Source of the DNA: Actinophytocola sp035634895
Lineage (GTDB): Bacteria > Actinomycetota > Actinomycetes > Mycobacteriales > Pseudonocardiaceae
Length of the DNA: 64,000 nt
Direction of reading: 5' to 3'
Assembly (NCBI RefSeq): GCF_035634895.1
Contig: NZ_DASQCC010000223.1
Location: 7,591-71,590, forward strand
Shown: one piece after another, positions 40,896 to 48,578 of the stretch
How positions within the stretch are numbered: position 1 is the first letter of the stretch
Layout of the letters: every line of letters starts with the position of its first letter
Position numbers and translations under genes: made by a program
Notes under the pieces: model-generated
Told to the model about the DNA's origin: nothing
Databases searched by the model: none
What the model saw: only the letters and a program-made list of their open reading frames with translations

Positions 40896-41996
40896 TCAGC
40901 GGTCCCGTCGGGTGGCGGCGATCGCGAGGTCGGCGAGCCGGGTGCGGCCGGGGTCGGTCAGCCCGGACTCCTCCAGCGCGGCCATGCCGCTGCCGGTGAG
41001 CAGCTCGATCCGCCGCTCCAGCTCGTCGACCGCCCCGACCTCGACGAGCAGCTCCCGCACGCGGTCGATGTTCGCCATGGTCAGCGCCGGGTCACCGAGC
41101 ACGCCGCGCAGGTGGTCCGCGTCCGCGTGCCGCCCGGCCGCATCCGCGTACTTCAGCCCGAGCGCCACGAGCAGCGTGCGCTTGCCCTCCCGCAGGTCGT
41201 CGCCGACGGGTTTGCCGGTGACCTCGATGTCGCCGTACATGCCGAGCAGGTCGTCCCGCAGCTGGAACGCGATGCCGATGTCGGTGCCGAACCTGCGGAC
41301 CGCGTCCACGGTGTCCTCGCCGGCGCCGGCGAGCGCGACCCCCATGTGCAGCGGCCGCTCCACCGTGTAGGCGGCCGTCTTGAGCCGGGCCACGCCGAAC
41401 GGCCGGTCCTCCGACTCGTCGCCCTCGGCCTGGGCCAGGACGTCCAGGTACTGGCCGGCGAACATCTCGGCCCGCATGGCGAGCCAGGGAGCACGGGCCG
41501 CCCGGCGCATCTCGTCGGCCAGCGGCGCGCCGGTGAACAGGTCGTCGGCCCAGGCCAGCGCCAGGTCGCCGAGCAGGATCGCGGCGGCCGTGCCGAACCG
41601 TTCCGGCTCGCCGAGCCAGCCGCCGGCGCGGTGGGCCTCGGTGAAGCGGACGTGCACGGTCGGCTGGCCGCGGCGCAGCTCGGAGGCGTCCATGACGTCG
41701 TCGTGGACCAGGGCGCAGGTCTGGATCAGCTCGAGCGCGCTGACCGCGGTGAGCACGGCCTCGGCACGCGGCCCGGCGCCCTCGCCGCCGGCCGCCCGCC
41801 AGCCCCACCAGGCGAAGGTGGGCCGGATGCGCTTGCCGCCTCGCAACGCGAAGTCGGACAGCGTGTCCACCGCGGCGGCGAAGGTCTGGGCCAACGCCGG
41901 CAGCTCCGCACGCCGCTGCGCCAGGTAGCGCCGGAGCAGGGCCTCGACGTGCCGGTGTACCGCGGTGTCGATGTCGCCGTCGATCTCCAGGGTCAC
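40896..41996 (-). CDS. crtE: Geranylgeranyl diphosphate synthase (CrtE/IdsA2)
   Basis: 366-aa all-trans polyprenyl diphosphate synthase. The first Asp-rich motif is VHDDVMD (DDxxD) and the second is FQLRDDLLGMYGD; GGKRIRP is the IPP-binding start. In gene order it equals M. tuberculosis idsA2 (Rv2173), and here it heads the carotenoid operon, supplying GGPP. GTG at 41996 fits the family length. The promoter must lie in the 88-bp gap to the divergent metF leader ORF. Confidence 0.92.
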   Translation of the reverse strand: MTLEIDGDIDTAVHRHVEALLRRYLAQRRAELPALAQTFAAAVDTLSDFALRGGKRIRPTFAWWGWRAAGGEGAGPRAEAVLTAVSALELIQTCALVHDDVMDASELRRGQPTVHVRFTEAHRAGGWLGEPERFGTAAAILLGDLALAWADDLFTGAPLADEMRRAARAPWLAMRAEMFAGQYLDVLAQAEGDESEDRPFGVARLKTAAYTVERPLHMGVALAGAGEDTVDAVRRFGTDIGIAFQLRDDLLGMYGDIEVTGKPVGDDLREGKRTLLVALGLKYADAAGRHADADHLRGVLGDPALTMANIDRVRELLVEVGAVDELERRIELLTGSGMAALEESGLTDPGRTRLADLAIAATRRDR

Positions 41997-42070
41997 GTAC
42001 CCATCCTGCGTGTTCAGCCCGTGCCACGCATCGGCGGGGTGGGCTTGAGAGGACGTTGAGCTCCACTCAC

Positions 42071-42076
42071 TACCCT
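42071..42076 (+). promoter_or_regulatory. -10 element for the metF leader ORF
   Basis: TACCCT ends 7 nt before the ATG at 42084, the geometry seen at other leaderless starts in the window. Confidence 0.6.
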
Positions 42077-42083
42077 GACTTTC

Positions 42084-42143
42084 ATGAGCGGAGCCTGCGA
42101 AGCGGATCATCAGCGCCCGGGAGCTGGCGAGGGGGCGGCATGA
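42084..42143 (+). CDS. 19-aa leaderless leader peptide of the MSGAC family, coupled to metF
   Basis: Short frame reading MSGACEADHQ then RPGAGEGAA. It begins at an ATG placed 7 nt after TACCCT, and its TGA overlaps the metF ATG (ATGA at 42140-42143), the classical coupling arrangement. The 26 bases 42086-42111 recur at 19094, with degenerate relatives at 20816 and 26702. Position and overlap suggest a translated leader that controls metF translation; the single Cys codon is conserved in both intact copies. Confidence 0.6.
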   Translation: MSGACEADHQRPGAGEGAA

Positions 42144-43042
42144 CTACGGTGGTGGATCGCATCCCCGGTGACCGGCCGGTGTTCTCCGTCGAGTTCATGC
42201 CCCCGCGCGACGACGCGGACGAGCTGCGGCTGTGGAACGCCATCCGCTCGCTGGAGGGCCTCGACCCGGCGTTCGTATCGGTGACCTACGGCGCGGGCGG
42301 TTCCAGCCGGGACCGCACGATCCGCACCACCGGACGGGTGGTGACCGAGACCACGCTCGTCTCGATGGCCCATCTCACGGCCGTCGACCACTCGGTCGCC
42401 GAGCTGCGCAACGTCATCGGCTGGTACGCGTCGCTGGGCATCCGCAACGTGCTGGCGCTGCGTGGCGACCCGCAGGGCGACCCCAACGGCGAGTGGGTCC
42501 AGCACCCGGAAGGCCTGGCCTACGCCGAGGAGCTGGTGAGTCTCGTCCGCTCACTCGGCGACTTCTGCGTCGGCGTGTCGGCGTTCCCGTACGGCCACCC
42601 ACGCTCCGCCGACCTCGACGAGGACACGAAGTACCTGGTCCGCAAGCTGCGAGCGGGCGCCGACTTCGCCATCGCCCAGCTGTTCTTCGAAGCGGACGAC
42701 TTCCTGCGGCTGCGTGACCGGGTGGCCGCGGCGGGCTGCGAGACGCTCCTGCTGCCCGGCGTGATGCCGCTCACCACCCCGAAGATCCTGAGCAAGACGG
42801 TGGAGCTGTCGGGCGCTCCCGTGCCGGCCTCGCTGGCCGGCCGGCTCGACCCGCTGGCCGGCGACGCGAAGGCCTTCCGCGAGGAGGGCATGAACGTGAC
42901 CACCGAGCTGTGCGCGCGCCTGCTGGCCGAAGGCGTGCCCAGCCTGCACTTCTACACGTTCAACCGCTCGAAGGCGACGAAGGAGATCGTGGTCGAGCGC
43001 CTGGGCCTGGTCCCGGGCCGCACGGCCCAGCCCGTCGGCTAG
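42140..43042 (+). CDS. metF: 5,10-methylenetetrahydrofolate reductase MetF
   Basis: 300-aa FAD-containing TIM-barrel reductase that makes 5-methyl-THF for methionine synthesis. The family landmarks are FSVEFMPPRDDADE (about 16-29), SVTYGAGGSSRDRT, LALRGDPQGDP, FAIAQLFFEADDF and the PGVMPLTT segment. Same position as Rv2172c. The ATG has GAGGGGG upstream and is overlapped by the leader ORF stop. Tail-to-tail overlap with lppM through a shared CTAG. Confidence 0.93.
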   Translation: MTTVVDRIPGDRPVFSVEFMPPRDDADELRLWNAIRSLEGLDPAFVSVTYGAGGSSRDRTIRTTGRVVTETTLVSMAHLTAVDHSVAELRNVIGWYASLGIRNVLALRGDPQGDPNGEWVQHPEGLAYAEELVSLVRSLGDFCVGVSAFPYGHPRSADLDEDTKYLVRKLRAGADFAIAQLFFEADDFLRLRDRVAAAGCETLLLPGVMPLTTPKILSKTVELSGAPVPASLAGRLDPLAGDAKAFREEGMNVTTELCARLLAEGVPSLHFYTFNRSKATKEIVVERLGLVPGRTAQPVG

Positions 43043-43731
43043 GACCGGGCCTGGGCGCGGTCCGCGCCCAGGCTGCGGCGGTGCGCGATCAGCGCCAGGA
43101 GCGTGGCCACGACCGCGGCCAGCAGGGCCGCCCCGCCGACGTACAGGGCCCAGCGGACCCATGAGTTGCCGTCGTCGCTCGAGTACTGGGCCACGGCGTC
43201 GAACTCGGTCACCGAGGTGGGCTTCGGCGACCAGCTGACCGTGCCGTTGTCCTCGTCGCCGTTCGTGCGGGTCACCGAGCCAGGGAAGGCGATCTTGATC
43301 TGGACGTCCGCACGGTCCACGGGGACCTGCGTCAGGTCGATGGAGCCGGCGAGCGTCACCAGGTCGCCCGCGCGGCGCAGCGAGAGCCGGTACTGCTTGA
43401 GCTCCGAGATGGTCTCCACCAGCTGCGCCAGGTCCACGAACCGCAGGTCGGTGAACGTCACCCGCTGCCCGACATAGTCGTCCTGGTCGTACTTCTCCGA
43501 CTTCACCTGGTCGTTCAGCTCCGGCGGGATCGTCAGCGTCGGCCCGTTGTCCTGCTCGTTCAGCCGTACCGTCGCGACTATCAGCTCCCCGGAGACCTTG
43601 TCGTCCGGGGACACGGCCAGGGCCGCGTGGACACGTAAGCAGCCGGACAGCGAGCACACCAGCACGCCGAACAGCACAACCAACCCGACGACTCTGGAGG
43701 CCCTGCGCACCGCGCCATCCTGCCAGGACAT
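43039..43731 (-). CDS. lppM: LppM-type membrane lipoprotein (DUF3153)
   Basis: 230-aa protein matching M. tuberculosis LppM (Rv2171), also next to metF there. Signal peptide with lipobox (VCSLSGC), an immediate LRVHAALAVSPDDKVSGELIVA strand that starts the DUF3153 domain, and a C-terminal membrane helix (WALYVGGAALLAAVVATLLALIA) with a basic tail. LppM binds phosphoinositides/mannosides in mycobacteria. The ATG at 43731 has GAGG close upstream; GTG at 43710 is an alternative. Confidence 0.87.
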   Translation of the reverse strand: MSWQDGAVRRASRVVGLVVLFGVLVCSLSGCLRVHAALAVSPDDKVSGELIVATVRLNEQDNGPTLTIPPELNDQVKSEKYDQDDYVGQRVTFTDLRFVDLAQLVETISELKQYRLSLRRAGDLVTLAGSIDLTQVPVDRADVQIKIAFPGSVTRTNGDEDNGTVSWSPKPTSVTEFDAVAQYSSDDGNSWVRWALYVGGAALLAAVVATLLALIAHRRSLGADRAQARS

Positions 43732-43773
43732 GACCTCGTGGCGAAATCCCGTGCCTGCCGCGTATCCAGTGAG

Positions 43774-43779
43774 TAACGT
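43774..43779 (+). promoter_or_regulatory. -10 element for leaderless DUF885 gene
   Basis: TAACGT ends 7 nt before the ATG at 43787. Confidence 0.6.
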
Positions 43780-43786
43780 CCGCGCC

Positions 43787-45430
43787 ATGACCGTGCACCA
43801 CATCGCCGACTCCTACGTGGATGACTACGTCCGCCTCGCGCCGACCACAGCCACGGCCCTCGGCATCTCCGGCCACGACGACCAGCTGCCGGATCTGTCG
43901 CCGGAGGGCTGCGCCGAGCGGGCGGAGCTGGCCCGGCGGGCCCTGCGTGCGGCCGAGGCGGCCGAGCCGGTCGACGAGCGGGAGCGCGTGGCGAGGGCGG
44001 TGTTCACCGAGCGCCTCGGCATCGAGGTCGAGACCTACGACGCGGGCCTGGTCGAGGGCGACCTCAACGTGCTGGCCAGCGCGCCGCAGGACCTGCGGGA
44101 GACGTTCGACCTGATGCCGGCGAGCACCGACGACGACTGGGCGACGATCGCGACGCGGCTGTCCCGCATGCCGGCGGCCGTCGAGAGCTACCGCGCGGGT
44201 CTCACCTACGCGGCCGGGCGCGGGCACGTCTCCGCGCGGCGGCAGGTCAGGAAGGTCGCCGACCAGTGCGCGAACTGGGGCGCCGGCTTCTTCACCGAGT
44301 TCGCCGCCGCCGGCCCGGACAGCCTGCGTGCCGAGCTGGACGCGGGCGCGGCGGCCGCCTCCCGGGCCTACACCGAGCTCGCGGAGTTCCTGCGCACCGA
44401 GCTGCTGGGAAAGGCGCCGGCGAAGGACGCGGTGGGTGAGGACGTGTACCGGCTGGCGTCCCGCCGCCACCTCGGCGCCACGCTGGACCTGCGGGAGGCC
44501 TACGAGTGGGGCTGGGCGGAGTTCCTGCGGCTCGAGGCCGAGATGCGTGACATCGCCGACCGGATCAGGCCGGGCGCCGGCCTGGCCGAGGCGGCCGAGG
44601 CGCTGGACGCGGCCCCGCGCTACCAGGTCCAGGGTGTGGCCGAGTTCCGCGACTGGATGCAGAAGCTGTCCGACCAGGCACTCACCGACCTGCGTGGCGT
44701 GCACTTCGACATCCCGGACGAGATCATGCGACTGGACTGCCGGATCGCCCCGCCCGGCGGCTCGGCCGGCGCGTACTACACCAACCCCAGCGACGACCTC
44801 TCGAGGCCCGGCGCCATGTGGTGGGCGCTGCCGCCGGAGAAGGAGTCGTTCACGACGTGGCGCGAGGTCAGCATCGTGTACCACGAGGGCGTGCCGGGCC
44901 ACCACCTGCAGATCGCGACCGCGATGCACCAGGCGGACCGGCTGAACAAGTTCCAGCGGATGCTGTCGTGGGTGCCGGCCTACTCGGAGGGCTGGGCGCT
45001 GTACGCGGAGCGCCTGATGCGCGAGTTCGGCTACCTGACCGACGAGGGCAACCTGTACGGCATGCTGAACGAGAACCTGTTCCGGGCGGCCAGGGTCATC
45101 ATCGACATCGGCATGCACCTCGAGCTGGGCATCCCGGCCGGGACGGGCTTCCACGAGGGCGAGCGCTGGACCCCCGAGCTCGGCCTCGAGTTCATGCTGG
45201 ACCGCACGATCACCGAGCGCGAGCTGGTCGTCGACGAGGTGGACCGCTACCTGGGCTGGCCGGGCCAGGCCCCCGCGTACAAGCTGGGCGAACGCCTCTG
45301 GCTGTCGGCCCGCGACGAGGCCATGGCACGCAAGGGCGCCGGCTTCGACCTGAAGGACTTCCACATGCGGGCCCTGTACCTCGGACAGATGGGCCTCGAC
45401 ACCCTGCGGGAACAGCTGGCCGCCATCTAG
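43787..45430 (+). CDS. DUF885 family zinc metallopeptidase-like protein
   Basis: 547-aa mainly helical protein of the DUF885 family. The zinc motif is YHEGVPGHHLQ (HExxxGHH form), with the downstream acidic motif SEGWALYAERLMRE, both diagnostic. It lacks a signal peptide, so it is probably cytoplasmic. Members are treated as carboxypeptidase-like hydrolases, and the true substrate is unknown. Leaderless ATG. Confidence 0.88.
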   Translation: MTVHHIADSYVDDYVRLAPTTATALGISGHDDQLPDLSPEGCAERAELARRALRAAEAAEPVDERERVARAVFTERLGIEVETYDAGLVEGDLNVLASAPQDLRETFDLMPASTDDDWATIATRLSRMPAAVESYRAGLTYAAGRGHVSARRQVRKVADQCANWGAGFFTEFAAAGPDSLRAELDAGAAAASRAYTELAEFLRTELLGKAPAKDAVGEDVYRLASRRHLGATLDLREAYEWGWAEFLRLEAEMRDIADRIRPGAGLAEAAEALDAAPRYQVQGVAEFRDWMQKLSDQALTDLRGVHFDIPDEIMRLDCRIAPPGGSAGAYYTNPSDDLSRPGAMWWALPPEKESFTTWREVSIVYHEGVPGHHLQIATAMHQADRLNKFQRMLSWVPAYSEGWALYAERLMREFGYLTDEGNLYGMLNENLFRAARVIIDIGMHLELGIPAGTGFHEGERWTPELGLEFMLDRTITERELVVDEVDRYLGWPGQAPAYKLGERLWLSARDEAMARKGAGFDLKDFHMRALYLGQMGLDTLREQLAAI

Positions 45431-45762
45431 CGGGCGTGCGAGACCAGGTGGCCTACCCCAAACGGCACAACGCTCTGACCTTTTCCAGTAGGTATTCGAC
45501 CAATCAGGTGACGAAAAAATCACAGCGTGCAACTCCGTCTGGGCCCTGGAGACACGTGGGTGGTGGGTGGTCGGACGATCACCGGTATCATGGTCAACTT
45601 CTCATTACCGCAGGTGACAGACGTGTGTCACCAGGCAGGCTCGGACGTTCGAACCCTCGTGAACTGGCCCGTGTGGGCCTGTTTTGCCGCCCGTTCGGCG
45701 GGTTCGGGTGCTTGCCCGACGCGAGATAGTGGGAGGCAAATGACATGCAGTGGAGGTTGGCC
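45431..45762. other. Lower-GC leader region of the PfkB/RibA island
   Basis: 332 bp without a gene, visibly richer in A/T than its surroundings (for example the GACGAAAAAATCAC stretch near 45513). It holds two small dyads: GGTGACA-N6-TGTCACC at 45613-45632 and GGCCC-GTGT-GGGCC at 45666-45679, the latter followed by TGTTTTG, which looks like a weak terminator or attenuator. A regulator site is likely, but none can be named. Confidence 0.5.
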
Positions 45763-47226
45763 ATGGCAACCGACGCGGAAGTCATCGGCGTCCGCGGCGT
45801 CTTCCTCAAGTTGAGGACCCATGCCGGCCTGAGCGCGCGACGACTGCGCGACACCGAGGTGGACACCAGGGTCCTCGCGGACCTACCGGTGGTCCAGCGG
45901 GTCATCCGCGAGTCTGGGGTGCCGGTCGAGCAGGCGATCGTTGACGCGGTCGCAGGCGTGGTGGCGGAGCTGCCACCCACCGACCGGCTGATCGCCGACG
46001 TCGTCCTCGCGCTCGGCCTGTTGCAGGACCGGCTGAACGACAGTCCGGAACTGTCCGCTCGGCTCTATCGGGCCGATCTGGGGATCCGCCGTATCGCGCT
46101 GTCCGAGGGTTGGGCGGCGCTGCACGAGCTGATGGGCGTCTCGTCACCGCCACCCGCACCGACGGTGCGGGGACTGCGCGGATCAGTGGAGGAACGCACC
46201 CTGGGGGTGCTCGCCGAACGGATAGTCCGTGCGGCGGGTGGCGTCCGTCCGGTGTCGGCGGACGAACGCGCGAACGCGGTCGTGGTCGTCGGCGGCGCCG
46301 TGATGGACCTGATCTCGGTGGTGGAGAAGCTGCCGGAAAAGGGCGAGTCGGTGCAGGCGACCTCGTTCCAGATGAACCCCGGGGGAAAAGGTCTCAACCT
46401 CGCGGTGGCCGGCGCGCGAATGGGCTTCGACGTCCGGTTCGCGGCGGCCGTCGGCGACGACGAGCCCGCCACGAGACTCCTGGAGTACATGCGATCCGAA
46501 GACCTATCCACCGACTTGATCATCCGAGCACCCGGCGAGGTGACCCCGGTGGCACAGGTTATTGTGCTGCCCAACGGAGACGCCGCCACGATCGGATGGA
46601 AGAACGAGCTCCGGGTCGCACTCTCCACAAGAGACATGCGAAACCAGGCCATGAGCCAGGCCCTGGCACACGCTGACGCCGTGCTCGTGACCCTGGAAGC
46701 GCCGGTGGACGTCGTGAAGTGGACTTTGGACACCGCACGGAACCTTCCCCGGGAACCTTTGGTGCTGCTGCAGGCGTCGCCGCCCCTGGAGCGTCCACAG
46801 CAGATCTACCGGGAGCTCGGCGGAGTCGACTACGTCGTCGGGTCGGAATGGGCATTGCGTCAGCTGCTGCCTGATCGCGGTGCCAACAGGAGGATGGAAG
46901 AGGTCGCACGACAGCTGCGCACCATGGGAGTGACCACGGTGTGCGTCGTCGAGAACTTCCAGGCCATGATCAGCTCTCCTCAACTGCAGGCGACGATCAA
47001 CGCACCATCGGTACCGCTCACCGACTCACCCGGCGCTCGGGAGGCTTTTTCGGCCGCCCTGTTGCACCATTTGTTGAGGATCGGTAGACGGGCCCTCACC
47101 GAAGAGACGCTCAAATGGGCGACCGCGGCGATGGCCACGAACCTGTCCATCGACATCATCACAGACGCCATGCCTAGGCCCAGCGATGTTGGGCGAACGA
47201 TGGAGTCGGATCAGAGTGTGGGGTAG
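45763..47226 (+). CDS. PfkB-like carbohydrate kinase fold with N-terminal accessory domain; catalytic motif altered
   Basis: 487-aa protein. Residues 1-165 form an extra helical domain absent from ordinary PfkB kinases (VFLKLRTHAGLSARRLRDTE..., PPTDRLIADVVLALGLL). Residues about 170-470 form the ribokinase fold: NAVVVVGGAVMDLI and NPGGKGLNLAVAGARMG are intact. The C-terminal catalytic signature, normally DT-x-GAGD, reads DSPGARE (421-427), so the anion-hole Gly and catalytic Asp are replaced. ATG at 45763 is chosen because GGAGG lies 6 nt upstream; 45745 is an alternative. Coupled closely (5 nt) to a RibA-type gene; lower GC suggests transfer. Confidence 0.8.
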   Translation: MATDAEVIGVRGVFLKLRTHAGLSARRLRDTEVDTRVLADLPVVQRVIRESGVPVEQAIVDAVAGVVAELPPTDRLIADVVLALGLLQDRLNDSPELSARLYRADLGIRRIALSEGWAALHELMGVSSPPPAPTVRGLRGSVEERTLGVLAERIVRAAGGVRPVSADERANAVVVVGGAVMDLISVVEKLPEKGESVQATSFQMNPGGKGLNLAVAGARMGFDVRFAAAVGDDEPATRLLEYMRSEDLSTDLIIRAPGEVTPVAQVIVLPNGDAATIGWKNELRVALSTRDMRNQAMSQALAHADAVLVTLEAPVDVVKWTLDTARNLPREPLVLLQASPPLERPQQIYRELGGVDYVVGSEWALRQLLPDRGANRRMEEVARQLRTMGVTTVCVVENFQAMISSPQLQATINAPSVPLTDSPGAREAFSAALLHHLLRIGRRALTEETLKWATAAMATNLSIDIITDAMPRPSDVGRTMESDQSVG

Positions 47227-47231
47227 CCCGC

Positions 47232-47969
47232 GTGGGCGAAAGGAACCTGACGGAACACGAACTGAGGCACGCTGACGGGGATTTCCGTGTCGTCGTGCTC
47301 GGTGACGTCTCCGACATGCACGGCAACCAGCCGTGTGCCGCCGTGTTCGGCGAACCGACCGATGGTTGTCTCGTTCGGATTCACTCACGATGTGTGTACG
47401 GCGAGATATTCGAGTCCGTGGACTGCGACTGCCGTGACCAGTTGCGACAGTCGATGGCCATGATGCGCAAGGCCGGCTCCGGCGTGCTCATCTACCTCGA
47501 CCAGGAAGGGCGAGGCGCCGGTCTGCTTGCCAAGGCGCTGGGTTACCAGCTGACACAGAGCAACCGGAACCTCGACACCTTCGAAAGTTACCGAAAGCTG
47601 GGCCTGCCGGAAGATTCCAGAACCTATGAGGATGCGGTCGCGATCCTACGTAGCCTGAATCTGAATCGGGTTCGGCTACTGACGAACAACCCGGCCAAGG
47701 TGGCGGCACTGTCCACCACGGACGTCCAGGTTGAACAGCATCCCTTCCTGGTGCGCGGTCAAAGTCCGGAGGCCCGTCGTTACCTGGCCGCGAAGGCGCG
47801 GTACGGCCACACGATTCCCTTGGCGGAGTTGGAAACTCCGTGGGATCGCGTCCGCCGTTTCGTGCGCCGGTTGGTCCCCGCACGACAACCGGCCCAGGTG
47901 GTGGAGCTCCCGGTGCACACAGTGGAACAGGCGGTGGCGGCAGCGGCCCCGACCGACATGGTCAGCTGA
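47232..47969 (+). CDS. Stand-alone GTP cyclohydrolase II (RibA) variant
   Basis: 245-aa single-domain GTP cyclohydrolase II; the family opens GTP with loss of formate and PPi at the head of riboflavin, and sometimes natural-product, pathways. The zinc cysteines are in place (C54, C65, C67: C-x10-C-x-C), as are QEGRGAGLLAK, DSRTYEDAVAIL and LLTNNPAK. Variations from the usual enzyme are HSRC for HSEC, DCDCR for RCDCG and YLDQEGR for YHRQEGR. No ribB domain and no other rib genes are nearby. GTG start 5 nt after the PfkB-like gene implies a shared function; ends in a perfect hairpin. Confidence 0.85.
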   Translation: MGERNLTEHELRHADGDFRVVVLGDVSDMHGNQPCAAVFGEPTDGCLVRIHSRCVYGEIFESVDCDCRDQLRQSMAMMRKAGSGVLIYLDQEGRGAGLLAKALGYQLTQSNRNLDTFESYRKLGLPEDSRTYEDAVAILRSLNLNRVRLLTNNPAKVAALSTTDVQVEQHPFLVRGQSPEARRYLAAKARYGHTIPLAELETPWDRVRRFVRRLVPARQPAQVVELPVHTVEQAVAAAAPTDMVS

Positions 47970-47984
47970 CCGGCAGGGCCTGCT

Positions 47985-48012
47985 GGCCTGCTGGTCAGCT
48001 GACCAGCAGGCC
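47985..48012. terminator. Bidirectional hairpin between ribA-like gene and GNAT gene
   Basis: Perfect 12-bp stem GGCCTGCTGGTC / GACCAGCAGGCC with an AGCT loop (the loop itself is palindromic), 15 nt after the ribA-like stop and 2 nt from the stop of the convergent GNAT gene. Confidence 0.85.
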
Positions 48013-48014
48013 TC

Positions 48015-48578
48015 TCACATCGGCAGAACCCGGCCCAGCACGCCGAACGGCCGGGGGTCACCGGTAAACCGGTAGTGCCGCAACACATCGGTGAAGCCGA
48101 GACGGTAGTAGAGACGCCACGCTCGGGAAGGTCCCTCCGGCGTGGACAACAGGACCTTCGAGCTGCGCACGCCCGCGAGCAGGCGGCGCAGCAGTTCCTC
48201 ACCGATGCCACGTCCCTGGTTGGCGGGCCGGACATGCACCTCGGTCAGCTCGAAGTAGTCGTCGAGCCACCGTTCGGCGAGCGCCACCCCGGACCGCTCG
48301 ATGATCCCGCGGCGAACCTGCTCGTGCCACCACTGCCCGGCCGCGCCCCGGTACCCGTACGCGACGCCGACCATCTGGTCGTCGGTGTCGAAGGCGGCCA
48401 CACAACGCCAGTCGGCACGCAGCATGTGCGCGAGCCACATCGGTGCTCGCTGCTCGGCGGTGCCGGTCGGGTAGCGCATCGCGGTGACGTAGAGCGAGAG
48501 GGCCTCTGGCAGGCGGGCACGCAGCTCGTCGGCGCTCATCTCGACGAACCGTTCTACCCGTGGCGGAACCGCGGTCAC
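48015..48578 (-). CDS. GNAT family N-acetyltransferase (Rv2170 position)
   Basis: 187-aa acetyltransferase. The acetyl-CoA motif A is VHVRPANQGRGIGEELLRRLL (about 127-147), followed by the LSTPEGPSRAWRLYYRLGF motif B. An N-terminal substrate region is specific to the family. GTG at 48578 overlaps the stop of the upstream ybaK-like gene (GTGA), with AGGAGGAG 11 nt before it. Syntenic with Rv2170, which has been reported to acetylate metabolic enzymes; the substrate here is not known. Confidence 0.82.
   Translation of the reverse strand: MTAVPPRVERFVEMSADELRARLPEALSLYVTAMRYPTGTAEQRAPMWLAHMLRADWRCVAAFDTDDQMVGVAYGYRGAAGQWWHEQVRRGIIERSGVALAERWLDDYFELTEVHVRPANQGRGIGEELLRRLLAGVRSSKVLLSTPEGPSRAWRLYYRLGFTDVLRHYRFTGDPRPFGVLGRVLPM

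Noticed and set aside
45431..45762. Insertion sequence or attachment site bounding the lower-GC island
   Set aside because: No transposase, tRNA gene or flanking direct repeats were found; only composition and two small dyads.
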